Origin: Candidatus Baltobacteraceae bacterium
GTDB taxonomy: Bacteria; Vulcanimicrobiota; Vulcanimicrobiia; Vulcanimicrobiales; Vulcanimicrobiaceae
Length of the DNA: 64,000 bases
NCBI GenBank assembly: GCA_035502855.1
Contig: DATJTX010000039.1
Location: 1-64,000 of the forward strand
Direction: 5' to 3'
Below are positions 9,001 through 16,717 of the stretch, one piece after another; position 1 is the first letter of the stretch; the number at the start of each line of letters is the position of its first letter. The translations under genes and the position numbers were made by a program. A model generated the notes under the pieces. That model searched no databases. It was not told where the DNA came from and saw only the letters and a program-made list of their open reading frames with translations.

Positions 9001-10147
9001 ACTCGAGCAACTCGTCGCGCGTCGCGGGAAACAGCCTGCCGTGCGGACGCGCCCCGATCCAGTGACCCGATCGGCCGATGCGCTGAAGCGCCACGGAAAT
9101 CGACCGCGGCGAGCCGAGCTGCACGACCAAATCGATCGACCCGATGTCGATACCGAGTTCGAGTGAGGCGGTGGCGACCACGGCCCGAAGCTCGCCCTGC
9201 TTGAGCCGATCCTCTGCCTCAAACCGCTTCTCGCGCGAAAGACTTCCGTGGTGCGGCAGCACCACGCCTTCACCGAGGCGCTCGGTCAGGGCAAAGGTGA
9301 CGCGCTCGCTCATGCGCCTCGTGCCGACAAATACCAGCGTCGTCCGATTGGCGCGTATCAAGTCGGCGATACGATCGTAGATCTCGCCCCACATCTCGCT
9401 GCTCGCAACCGGGCCGAGTTCGTCGCGCGGTACCTCGACGGCAATCGTCATTTCACGCCGGCTCCCGACGTCGATCACCTGCGCATCCGGGCTCAAGAAC
9501 CGCGCAACGTCCTCCAACGGACGCACGGTTGCCGACAACCCGATCCGCTGCGGCTTCTTGCCTCCGGCGCCCTCGACGATGCGGTCGAGACGCACGAGCG
9601 TCAACGCCAGATGAGACCCGCGCTTGTCGCGCGCCATCGCGTGGATCTCGTCGACGATGACGGTCGTGACACCGGTGAAAAGGGCTCGCGACTTCTCGGC
9701 TGTCAACAGAATGAAGAGTGACTCAGGGGTTGTAACCAGAACGTGCGGCCGCTTCTTGAGCATGCGTTGCCGTTCAGCAGCGGTCGTATCGCCCGTCCGA
9801 ACGGCCGTGCGGATCTCGGCAAGCGTCGAGCCTCGCTGCCGTGCCAAATCGACGATCTCGCCGAGCGGAATCTCGAGATTTTTGCGCACGTCGTTCGTGA
9901 GCGCTTTGAGCGGAGAGACGTAGACGACGAGCGTTCGATCGGGAAGCTCGTTCGCCGCCGCCCGGCTCACGAGATCGTCCAAGCAGATGGAGAATGCGGC
10001 GAGCGTTTTCCCGGAGCCCGTCGGAGCCGAGATCAGCACGTCCTTTCCCGCGTGAATCGCGGGCCAGCCGTGAACCTGCGGCTCGGTCGGCTTGCCATAG
10101 CGCCAGGCGAACCAGTCGCTCACCAGCGGATGGAAACGATCGATCAC
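6047..10147 (-). CDS. lhr: Lhr-family large ATP-dependent helicase
   Basis: 1366 residues, starting at a GTG. Superfamily 2 motifs in order: APTGSGKT (41-48, Walker A), TTPESL, VDEIHA (165-170, Walker B), a SAT-type motif (GLSATVRP), and RIGRSGH (motif VI). This is followed by the long Lhr-core winged-helix and beta-sheet region and a C-terminal extension. The protein translocates on single-stranded DNA and unwinds DNA/RNA hybrids. Actinobacterial and E. coli Lhr (about 1500 residues) act in DNA repair, in mycobacteria within a mitomycin-induced operon. It stands alone between a convergent and a divergent gene. Most lesser open frames across this stretch are its shadows. Confidence 0.93.
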   Translation of the reverse strand: MIDRFHPLVSDWFAWRYGKPTEPQVHGWPAIHAGKDVLISAPTGSGKTLAAFSICLDDLVSRAAANELPDRTLVVYVSPLKALTNDVRKNLEIPLGEIVDLARQRGSTLAEIRTAVRTGDTTAAERQRMLKKRPHVLVTTPESLFILLTAEKSRALFTGVTTVIVDEIHAMARDKRGSHLALTLVRLDRIVEGAGGKKPQRIGLSATVRPLEDVARFLSPDAQVIDVGSRREMTIAVEVPRDELGPVASSEMWGEIYDRIADLIRANRTTLVFVGTRRMSERVTFALTERLGEGVVLPHHGSLSREKRFEAEDRLKQGELRAVVATASLELGIDIGSIDLVVQLGSPRSISVALQRIGRSGHWIGARPHGRLFPATRDELLECAALVRAIRTGAMDAITIPTSPLDILAQQIVAACASEEWDVAELYQTVRTAYPYRALARKDFDDVIDMLADGVATSRGRSGAFLHFDRVNGRLRGRRGARIAAITSGGAIPETANYNVVVEPDGHIVGTLDEDFAIESLAGDIFMLGTTSWRIRRIEPGVVRVEDASGAPPTVPFWNGEGLGRTIELSREVAAVRSAIDERDDAAAREFLIGGCGLDAAGADQAIAYVRAGKAILGVVPTDRTIVAERFFDEGGGMQLILHTPFGARINRAWGLALRKRFCRSFNLELQAAATDNGIVLSLTDQHAFPLEVIFEYVKSASVEYVLTQALLPAPMFAARWRWNATRALAILRMRGGRKVPPQLQRMRADDLVAAVFPDQAACAENLSGPIRIPDHVLVRETIDNCLHEAMDLDGLLEILRSLEAGAIRTVAIDTPEPSPFCHEILNANPFAYLDDAPLEERRARAVQLRRTIRDDVGGAGILSAEAIAEVAEESWPVVRDADELHDALATLVVLPVVPQWAAWYDELVAQRRATTIRSRSGAFWTSAERLDFARAAYPGATLEPHISAATHGEVPQTREAAVAEILRGWLESGGPATNLELAERFGIEVATIDAALIRLETQGQLLRGHFRGGEAEEWCNRRVLARIHRRTIGTLRREIEPVSSIQYVRFLHRWQHVAPGSRLHGIDGTLAVIRQLEGYEIPAAAWEAQILPSRIAGYRREYLDQLCYSGEVMWGRLSAHPALEPNDERSRRVRPTKLAPISVFTRENAEALIARGEYRTAGLSHAALDVLAEIRRRGAPFFSDIVRGSKRLASEVEDALWQLVAAGLVTADGFDALRSLIDAKRRLGEKGLRARPRSSSGRWTLLDSATAGIDPEWFARRLLERWGVLFRDVVARETLAPRWRDLLVALRRMEARGEIRGGRFVHGFVGEQFALPEAIDALRASRRSGDDAELMVVSAYDPLHLTGIILPGSRSPVAASAEISA

Positions 10148-10206
10148 AGGACGTGAAACACCGAATGCCCGCGGGCGTATGCGCGGCCACTACGAATAAC
10201 CGCCGT

Positions 10207-11505
10207 ATGCGCAGCTTCTTGCCCCTCATCCTCGCGGTCGCGACGATGGGCGCCACGATCACGCCGAGCAACGTCGCGGGCTTGCGCGTTCGATGGCAGG
10301 TCAAGCTCGGCGCGGTCGCCGACACGGCCCCGCTCGTTGTGGGAACGACGCTCTACATCACCGCGACGGACGGCACGACCTACGCGGTCGACACCGCTAA
10401 CGGCCGAATCCTTTGGCGGTTTGCGACGCACGGCCCGAAGATCACGACGTCGGTCCCCGCCTACGATCCGGCAACGCACGCGCTGTATGTGCCGGGCGTC
10501 GACGGCATGGTGCACCGCCTCGATCCCGGGAACGGACGGGAAGTACGCGAGGGCGGATTTCCCGAGCAGATCACGCTCGCGCCACAGACCGAAAAGAACG
10601 CATCGCCGCTGCGCGTGGCCAACGGCTATCTCTACGCGCAGACGTCCGGGTACGTCGGCGATGCGACGCCGTACGTCGGCCACGTGGTGGCGATTCGTCT
10701 GAGCGACGGCAGCAAGCACGTCTTCAACGTGCTTTGCAGTTCGCATCACGAGTTGATCGAACCGCAAACTTGCGCGGGACAGCGCGCGGGGATGTGGTCG
10801 CGGGCCGGCGTCGTGGTCGACCCCGACGCCTCGATGCACGGACGTATCTACGTCGCCACCGGCAACGGCCCGTTCGACGCTTCCGCCGGCGACTACGGCG
10901 ATTCGATCCTCTCGCTGAACGACGATGCGGCCACATTGATCGGATATCTGACGCCGCCGAATCACGACGAGCTGGAGGCCGACGACTTGGACGTCGGAAG
11001 CTCATCACCCGCGATGCTGCCGCGTCAACCAAATAGCGCAACGCCGCTGATGGCCGTACAGGGCGGCAAGGATTCGGTCTTACGCCTTTTCGATCGGGCG
11101 CATCTGAGCGGAACGTATCTGCCGCTGCAGTCGATCGGCCTGGATCACCTGCTCTTCTCGATTCCCGGCGTGTGGACGGACGGCGCCGGCACGACCTACG
11201 TCTTCATCGGGATCACCGACGGCGTGCACGCGTACCGTCTCGTCACGAAGAACCGCGTCAGCCGTCTGGTCGCCGCCTGGCATACCGCGCTCGACCTGGG
11301 AAGAGAGGGCGCCTCCCCCATCGTCGGTGACGGCGTGCTATTCCTGGCGACGAGCAACCAACTCTTGGCGCTCGATGCGCAAACGGGCCGGCAGCTCTGG
11401 AGCAGCACGGCGATCGGCCTGATCCACTGGGAAATTCCGGTCGTGGCCGGCGATACGGTCTACTGCGCGGACTATAACGGTACGCTCACCGCTTTCTCAC
11501 GATGA
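10207..11505 (+). CDS. secreted PQQ-type beta-propeller repeat protein
   Basis: 432 residues with a short signal peptide (MRSFLPLILAVATMGA). Repeated blades of the PQQ/quinoprotein type are visible: APLVVGTTLYITATDGTTYAVDTANGRILWRF, ALYVPGVDGMVHRLDPGNG and, at the end, LLALDAQTGRQLWSS with AGDTVYCADYNGTLTAF. The AxDxxxGxxxW pattern is the tryptophan-docking motif. I do not see the metal- and cofactor-ligand set that would mark an active alcohol dehydrogenase, so it may be a binding or scaffold propeller. ATG 10207 is chosen because it begins the signal peptide. It is divergent from the helicase, with 59 bases between. Confidence 0.85.
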   Translation: MRSFLPLILAVATMGATITPSNVAGLRVRWQVKLGAVADTAPLVVGTTLYITATDGTTYAVDTANGRILWRFATHGPKITTSVPAYDPATHALYVPGVDGMVHRLDPGNGREVREGGFPEQITLAPQTEKNASPLRVANGYLYAQTSGYVGDATPYVGHVVAIRLSDGSKHVFNVLCSSHHELIEPQTCAGQRAGMWSRAGVVVDPDASMHGRIYVATGNGPFDASAGDYGDSILSLNDDAATLIGYLTPPNHDELEADDLDVGSSSPAMLPRQPNSATPLMAVQGGKDSVLRLFDRAHLSGTYLPLQSIGLDHLLFSIPGVWTDGAGTTYVFIGITDGVHAYRLVTKNRVSRLVAAWHTALDLGREGASPIVGDGVLFLATSNQLLALDAQTGRQLWSSTAIGLIHWEIPVVAGDTVYCADYNGTLTAFSR

Positions 11506-11513
11506 GCGTCGCC

Positions 11514-12245
11514 TCACCCATCGCCGCCGGCACGCGCTCTGCGGGCGAGATAATTTGCCGCGATCCAGGCGGATCCGGCGATCCCGAGCGTTTCGAACGC
11601 TTCGGTCCAATTCGAGAAACGATGCGGATCGGCGAAAAGCCTCGGCACCCAGACCAGCAAGCCGAAACTCAGGAGCATGACCGTGTTCAGTCGAGCCGCG
11701 AGCAACGCCCACAAACCGGTGAGCAGGGCGACTGCGGCCAGCGCAAACGCAATCGTGGTCGCGACCGACCAGAACATTTGGCTCGGCGGAACCCAGGTCG
11801 GAACCAGACTGGCCGTATACGAGAGATAGAAGAGCTGATAGAGTGCGAACGTGATAACAGAAATACCGAACGAATAATATCCGATCCGCGCCCATCGCGC
11901 CGTGAGGAGCATGGCGCCGGAAACGAACGCAAACACTTCGAAGAAGTTGCCGTAGCCGTCGAAAAGCAGCGGATGCGCGACGATGAACGGCACCCACAGC
12001 AAGGCGAGGATGAAATAGAGCAGGCCAAGGACGAACGCGCCCGCTCGGACCGTTCTCGGCCACAGAACCGCGAGGCCGCCGAGAACTTCGAGCGCGCCCA
12101 CGATGTCTGAAAGAATCTCGCGTAGGGGGAGCCCGGCAAGGGCCTTCATCGCCTCCCAATTGCTGAGGTCGTGCCATGCCAAGGCTACGATTCCGAGACC
12201 GATCACCGCCGAGCCGTAGACGTAACGTCCGATCGAAAATCTCAT
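11514..12245 (-). CDS. DoxX-like membrane protein
   Basis: 243 residues with about six hydrophobic helices. The N-terminal part (RYVYGSAVIGLGIVALAWHDL, then ILSDIVGALEVLGGLAVLW and AGAFVLGLLYFILALLWVPF) has the DoxX/DUF4267-like four-helix arrangement: an early Gly-rich helix, then a G..E..GGLAVL helix. DoxX-type proteins are linked to thiol and sulfur redox at the membrane, but the family is broad and no substrate is implied. The gene ends eight bases past the convergent propeller gene and is divergent from the following membrane protein. Confidence is high for a membrane protein and moderate for the family name. Confidence 0.7.
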   Translation of the reverse strand: MRFSIGRYVYGSAVIGLGIVALAWHDLSNWEAMKALAGLPLREILSDIVGALEVLGGLAVLWPRTVRAGAFVLGLLYFILALLWVPFIVAHPLLFDGYGNFFEVFAFVSGAMLLTARWARIGYYSFGISVITFALYQLFYLSYTASLVPTWVPPSQMFWSVATTIAFALAAVALLTGLWALLAARLNTVMLLSFGLLVWVPRLFADPHRFSNWTEAFETLGIAGSAWIAANYLARRARAGGDG

Positions 12246-12312
12246 TGCTTCGCCTTAGCGGGAATTGGCGCAGATTCCTTATACTTCTTTATGCGTGCGT
12301 CTGAACGGGCCA

Positions 12313-14034
12313 ATGTTATATTGTGTTAGAAGACTTTGGCCCGTCGCGATTTTCGTTGTCTTGGCGGGCATCCATCTCGCCGTTGGAAAGCTGCCCTGCG
12401 CCGGTGACGAAACGCGCTACGCCTTCCAAGGCGTCGGGCTCTACACCAACGGCAGCTTCTACCCCGATCGGGCTGTTTGGAAGCGGTTTGCCGATTCGAG
12501 CGGATGCGGCAACGGCGGCGTTTTGCAATCGGACCACCGCGGACGGCCATTGCAAACCATCTCGGCCAGCGTTATCTACGGCGCGGCGCTCCGCGTCGCG
12601 GGTCTCGAGGGAGCGCGGTGGCTCAACTTTGCGGTCGGATGCGTCGGGCTCACGCTCCTCTACGTTCTGTTGTGGTCACTGTTTCCGCGCCGCACAGGCG
12701 GACCGAGTGCGGCTGCTATCGTTTCGTTTGCCGCAATCGCGCTCTCGCTTCCGTTCGTGCCGTATCTGCAGCTCATCTATCCCGAAGTATTGCTCTTCAC
12801 GGCGGTCGCGGCAGCGCTTTACGGGTTGACGCGCCGTAGGTACTACCTCACGCTCGTGGCGATCGTCCTATTGCCGTTTCTCCACGTCCGCGCGCTGCCG
12901 TTGTCGCTGATCTTTTTTCTCGTGCTCCTCGTGCAAATGCGGCGCGACAAGACCGCGATCGCCATCCGTTGGCAATTCCTCGCGCTCTACGCCGCCGGCA
13001 TGGCGATCTTTGCCGCATCGCAGTACCGGCTTTTCGGGTCGCTCACCGGGTCGGCGTTTCCCTCGTACGCGCCATCGCTCTCGATCGCTCTCGAACGTAT
13101 CGGGATGCAGCTCTACGGCGTGCGGCACGGCGCCGTCGCGTACGCACCGCTGCTCCTCGTCGGCTTCGCCGGTTTGCTACTCGGAACGCTTCGCCGCGAG
13201 CGCGTGTGCGAATACTCGCTCATCCTGTTCGGGACGTACTTTGCCACCTTCATGTGGTCGAACGCATCCGAGTCCTGGACCGCGCGATTTTGGGTCGCGG
13301 GGCTTCCGTTCTTGGCGGTCGGCTTGGGCTTTTGGCTGAATCAAGCTAAACGCTGGTGGGAATGGCTGCCGGCGGCACCGCTTGCGGCAATCGATATCGG
13401 CAACACGCTGACCTATATTTTTAACCCGCTCTGGTATCTGGAGAGCCGGCAAGCCTCGATTCCATACGCGGCGCTGTTCCTCATAGCACACGTGCACTTC
13501 GGGTTATTGCTCCCGGTCGACGGCGAACCGGGTGGCATCGCACCCTATGCGGCGCCGATCGCGCCGCTTCTCGCGTACACGGCGCTGCTAATCGCGCTAC
13601 TTGTCATGTGCAGGGTGCCGAGCGTTACTCGGTCGAGAATCCTTTTCACTGCGGCTGCCTGCGCGTTGCTCACGCTTCCTGTCGCGTTCGCAGCTGCCAA
13701 CTCGGTCGACGCGACCGATTACTCCGTCACCGTTGACCCGAAGCAGCATGAATTCGTCGTGCGCCTTAACGCGCCCCGGCAGAACGTCGATGCTATTCAG
13801 TTCGACGATCAAATCCCTGCCTTTTGGCAAGCGCCGCCGTATCCGCGCTCTTTTACGATTCGCTGCATCCGCGATGGGCGGGTCGTGAGCGAGACCGACG
13901 AACCGGCGCATCCGCTCTTGATCCTACCACGCTGTGTGGACCCGACATCGATCGAGATCGAAGGAAACGCCGGCAGTCAGGATGCGACCTACCGCGGTTT
14001 CGGTCGCATGCGTCTGATCCGCCGCCTGCTGTAA
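12313..14034 (+). CDS. polytopic glycosyltransferase-like membrane protein
   Basis: 573 residues with roughly ten to twelve membrane helices and a C-terminal soluble domain of about 100 residues. The first extracytoplasmic loop contains CAGDETRYAFQG. An acidic pair in this position after helix 1 is typical of GT-C glycosyltransferases (ArnT/PMT type), where an Asp acts as catalytic base. A Tyr-Pro-Glu motif (LIYPEVLLFTA) and the C-terminal domain after about residue 470 fit the same architecture. I would call it a candidate GT-C enzyme using a lipid-linked sugar. ATG 12313 is taken as start; an in-frame TTG lies at 12265. No operon partner is evident. Confidence 0.6.
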   Translation: MLYCVRRLWPVAIFVVLAGIHLAVGKLPCAGDETRYAFQGVGLYTNGSFYPDRAVWKRFADSSGCGNGGVLQSDHRGRPLQTISASVIYGAALRVAGLEGARWLNFAVGCVGLTLLYVLLWSLFPRRTGGPSAAAIVSFAAIALSLPFVPYLQLIYPEVLLFTAVAAALYGLTRRRYYLTLVAIVLLPFLHVRALPLSLIFFLVLLVQMRRDKTAIAIRWQFLALYAAGMAIFAASQYRLFGSLTGSAFPSYAPSLSIALERIGMQLYGVRHGAVAYAPLLLVGFAGLLLGTLRRERVCEYSLILFGTYFATFMWSNASESWTARFWVAGLPFLAVGLGFWLNQAKRWWEWLPAAPLAAIDIGNTLTYIFNPLWYLESRQASIPYAALFLIAHVHFGLLLPVDGEPGGIAPYAAPIAPLLAYTALLIALLVMCRVPSVTRSRILFTAAACALLTLPVAFAAANSVDATDYSVTVDPKQHEFVVRLNAPRQNVDAIQFDDQIPAFWQAPPYPRSFTIRCIRDGRVVSETDEPAHPLLILPRCVDPTSIEIEGNAGSQDATYRGFGRMRLIRRLL

Positions 14035-14089
14035 AATGCTTCGCGTTTGCGCTTGCTCAACATGGCAGTACTCTCTTCCGTTTCGTGAC

Positions 14090-14737
14090 TCACGGTTCGA
14101 TTTCGACGGTCGCCTCGGCCCGTTCGATCAAGCGCTTTTCGGCTGCCGGCCATCGTGTCGATGTGGTTGAGTCTTCGCTATAAATGATCATAAGTTCTTT
14201 GCGCTGGCCATCGAGTGTGTGTACGAAACGGACGGACATCATTGCCGGCGGCAGCGCGTATCCGCGCGCGCGAAGCAGCGCGTCGACGTGCTGCTCGTCG
14301 GAGCCCGAATCGATCCCGCGCGGTATCGCATATCCTTTGGACGCAATCCACGCTTCGAGCGCCTGCAGATCCGGCGCTACAGTGACGCCGGCACGCTCGC
14401 GCTCGAGCCACGTGTCGACGTAGAAATCCATTCCGCCGAGCATCGCGTGACGGGTTGAATGATATTCGTGGTGCAGCTTCGGCATCGACGGAAGGTAGCT
14501 TTCGAATTGCACCCAGTAGAGCCGCTGCACCACCTTTCGTGAATTCGCTTGCACGAAAACGAAGAGTTGGCAATTCGAGATGCCGAAGAGAACCCAACGA
14601 TCCGACCCCACAAAGCGAGCGGTTTGCGGGATTCGAATACGAACGCGGGGGTCGAGCGTCGACGTCACGACGTTCCCGTTGACGCCGCGTACCGGTACGA
14701 GAGCGGCGGCAAGCAAAAGCATGACCAGATAGCGCAT
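14090..14737 (-). CDS. hypothetical secreted protein
   Basis: 215 residues from ATG 14737, which begins a clear signal peptide (MRYLVMLLLAAALVPVRG). The mature part has mixed beta-type sequence (RIPQTARFVGSDRWVLFGI, QLFVFVQANSRKVVQRLYWVQFESYLP) and a cluster of HHEYHSTRHAM, but no motif I recognise. A second half (ALEAWIASKGYAIPRGIDSGSDEQHVDALLRARGY) looks helical. It converges with the preceding membrane gene and stands alone. No function is assigned. Confidence 0.7.
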   Translation of the reverse strand: MRYLVMLLLAAALVPVRGVNGNVVTSTLDPRVRIRIPQTARFVGSDRWVLFGISNCQLFVFVQANSRKVVQRLYWVQFESYLPSMPKLHHEYHSTRHAMLGGMDFYVDTWLERERAGVTVAPDLQALEAWIASKGYAIPRGIDSGSDEQHVDALLRARGYALPPAMMSVRFVHTLDGQRKELMIIYSEDSTTSTRWPAAEKRLIERAEATVEIEP

Positions 14738-14940
14738 CTGCGATAATTGTAGCACGCTCTTCACCGATTCTTCTCACGCGCGCCGGATAGTTACGGTGTA
14801 GCGTGAGGAGAATTGCCTCGTGGTTTGGGAGATGACGCGCGCCTGCGCGCTCTCATGCAAACATTGCCGCGCCGAAGCCATTCCGTATCGGAGCCGGGAA
14901 GAACTGTCGACCACTGAAGCGTTCGCGCTTCATGAAAGCT

Positions 14941-14970
14941 GAGGTGGAAGCCCCTTTGGGCTTCCACCTC
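14941..14970. terminator. intrinsic-type terminator hairpin
   Basis: A perfect 13-bp stem, GAGGTGGAAGCCC / GGGCTTCCACCTC, with a 4-base loop. It lies eleven bases past the stop of the minus-strand repeat-protein gene and is followed in that direction by AGCTTTC, a weak T run. It can serve the minus-strand gene. Confidence 0.75.
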
Positions 14971-14980
14971 GTCTCGTCAC

Positions 14981-15667
14981 TTAGTCCGAGACTAGCGTCA
15001 GGGTCGACATATCGACTTGATATTGGCCCGGACCGATTTCGTCGTTCGGGTAGGCGCAAATCTCGCTGCCGTCCGGTCCGAATATTTGAACGAGATTCGG
15101 CTGATCGCAGTCGGTCTGCTGGAGGCCGTACTGCGCAAGGAGGTCGGCGCCCGGCGAGTACGCCTGAACCGGGTAGTAGCCGTAGTTGCCGTAGTCGTTG
15201 AAGGCCAGACCAATCGAGAAGGCGCCCCAGAATCCGCCGCCCCAGTAGCGCGGCGATGCCACCCATTCGCGGCCTCCGTTCCACTGCCACGGAGAGCGCC
15301 CGCCCACGCGTGCGACATAGCGCGGCATCACGGTCCGCTCGGGCGGGTGATACGACTGTTGCTGGTAATAGCGCGACGACTGCTGCGAGTATCGCGGCTG
15401 TTGCGAGTAGCGCGGTGTCTGCTGCGAGTAGCGCGGCTCCGAGTACCGCGGCTGTTGCGAGTAGCGCGCCGCTTGTTGCTGGTAACGCGGTGCCTGTTGG
15501 TACGAGCGCGATGGGGCGGAGCGATTATACGAGCGCGCCGACGCCGACTGATAACTGCGAGCCGATGCCGCCGGACGCGAATAAGAACGGTCACCGTGCG
15601 AATCGGCCAGCGCCGCGGCAGGCAGCGCGGCGAGCAGACAGGCGATGATCGGGATTTGGAGTTTCAT
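14981..15667 (-). CDS. secreted low-complexity protein with YSQQ/RYSQQP repeats
   Basis: 228 residues. A signal peptide (KLQIPIIACLLAALPAAALA) is followed by a biased region (about 25-105) rich in Ser, Arg, Gln and Tyr. It has near-repeats of RYSQQP and RSYQ, six or more in register. The C-terminal about 115 residues are ordered-looking, with WQWNGGREW, YWGGGFWGAF, a YYPVQAYSPGADLLAQYGLQQTD stretch and Cys pairs (DCDQP, ICAYP). The C-terminal block resembles small secreted proteins of the type found in biofilm or envelope contexts, but I cannot name it. A strong hairpin terminator lies directly after the stop. Confidence 0.8.
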   Translation of the reverse strand: MKLQIPIIACLLAALPAAALADSHGDRSYSRPAASARSYQSASARSYNRSAPSRSYQQAPRYQQQAARYSQQPRYSEPRYSQQTPRYSQQPRYSQQSSRYYQQQSYHPPERTVMPRYVARVGGRSPWQWNGGREWVASPRYWGGGFWGAFSIGLAFNDYGNYGYYPVQAYSPGADLLAQYGLQQTDCDQPNLVQIFGPDGSEICAYPNDEIGPGQYQVDMSTLTLVSD

Positions 15668-15793
15668 GGTGAAGTCAGCCTACGCCCAGAGTTTGATAAT
15701 GAGCCTCCATCACGTTGAGAGTCCGCTGCCAATCGGATGAGCACGCGTTTAAGACAGCAGGCGGGCGCATAGCCGTGCAGTAAGAAGAACGGC

Positions 15794-16717
15794 ATGCGCA
15801 TTCTCGTTGTCGGCGCCGGTGCGACCGGCGGGTTCTTCGGCGGCCTTCTGGCACGCGCCGGGAGAGACGTCACCTTTCTCGTGCGTCCGGCGCGCGCACA
15901 GGCGCTGCGCGAACACGGTCTGCAGATAAAAAGCCCGCGCGGCGATTTCACGCTCGCGCCGCAAATCGCGCAAACCGGAACCCTCTCTTCCACGTTCGAT
16001 CTAATTTTGCTCGGCGTCAAAGCCTACACGCTCGAAGACGCGATGAATGACTTCGCGCCCGCGGTCGGGCCGCAGACGGCGATCGTACCCACGCTCAACG
16101 GCATGCGGCACATCGACCTGCTGACCGCGCGGTTCGGGAAGAGCGCCGTGCTCGGCGGCGTTTGCATCGTGTCCAGCACGCTCGATGAGTCGGGACGGAT
16201 CGTGCAGCTCACCGACATGCAGTCGCTCACCTATGGCGAGCTTTCCGGCGAGCTCACGACGCGGATCCGTCAAGTCGACGCAACGCTGCAGGGCGCCGGT
16301 TTCGCCGCGTCCGCTTCGCAGCACATCGTGCGCGATATGTGGGAGAAGTGGGTCATCATCGCCACGCTCGGCGCGAGTACATGCCTCATGCGCGGATCGA
16401 TCGGCGCGATCGTCGCAGCCGGCGGCGCGCCGGTGATCGAGGCGACCTTGGAGGAATGCGCCTCGGTTGCACGCGCCGCAGGGTATCCGCCGACCGACGC
16501 GTTCGTTGCCGACATGCGCGCCCGATTCACGGCCGCCGGCTCCCCGCTCACGGCCTCGATGTATCGCGATCTGCAAGCGGGAGCAAAAGTCGAAGCCGAT
16601 CAGATCCTGGGCGATCTGGTCGGACGGGCCCGCGAGTTCGGGCTTTCGACGCCGCTGCTCGCGGCTTCGTACGTCCAGCTCAACGTCTACCAGCGCGGGT
16701 TGACGCAAACCGCGTGA
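15794..16717 (+). CDS. panE: ketopantoate reductase family protein (2-dehydropantoate 2-reductase)
   Basis: 307 residues. The NADP-binding fold opens at residue 1 with ILVVGAGATGGFFGGLLARAG. The ketopantoate reductase core follows: LLGVKAYTLEDA, PTLNGMRHID, the catalytic-lysine helix DMWEKWVIIATLGA, and the substrate-site loop GSPLTASMYRDLQAGAKVEADQILGDL. It would reduce 2-dehydropantoate to pantoate in pantothenate/CoA synthesis. Many paralogues of this family act on other keto acids, so the symbol is provisional. The stop overlaps the GTG of the mannosidase gene by GTGA, although the two functions have no obvious link. Confidence 0.88.
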   Translation: MRILVVGAGATGGFFGGLLARAGRDVTFLVRPARAQALREHGLQIKSPRGDFTLAPQIAQTGTLSSTFDLILLGVKAYTLEDAMNDFAPAVGPQTAIVPTLNGMRHIDLLTARFGKSAVLGGVCIVSSTLDESGRIVQLTDMQSLTYGELSGELTTRIRQVDATLQGAGFAASASQHIVRDMWEKWVIIATLGASTCLMRGSIGAIVAAGGAPVIEATLEECASVARAAGYPPTDAFVADMRARFTAAGSPLTASMYRDLQAGAKVEADQILGDLVGRAREFGLSTPLLAASYVQLNVYQRGLTQTA

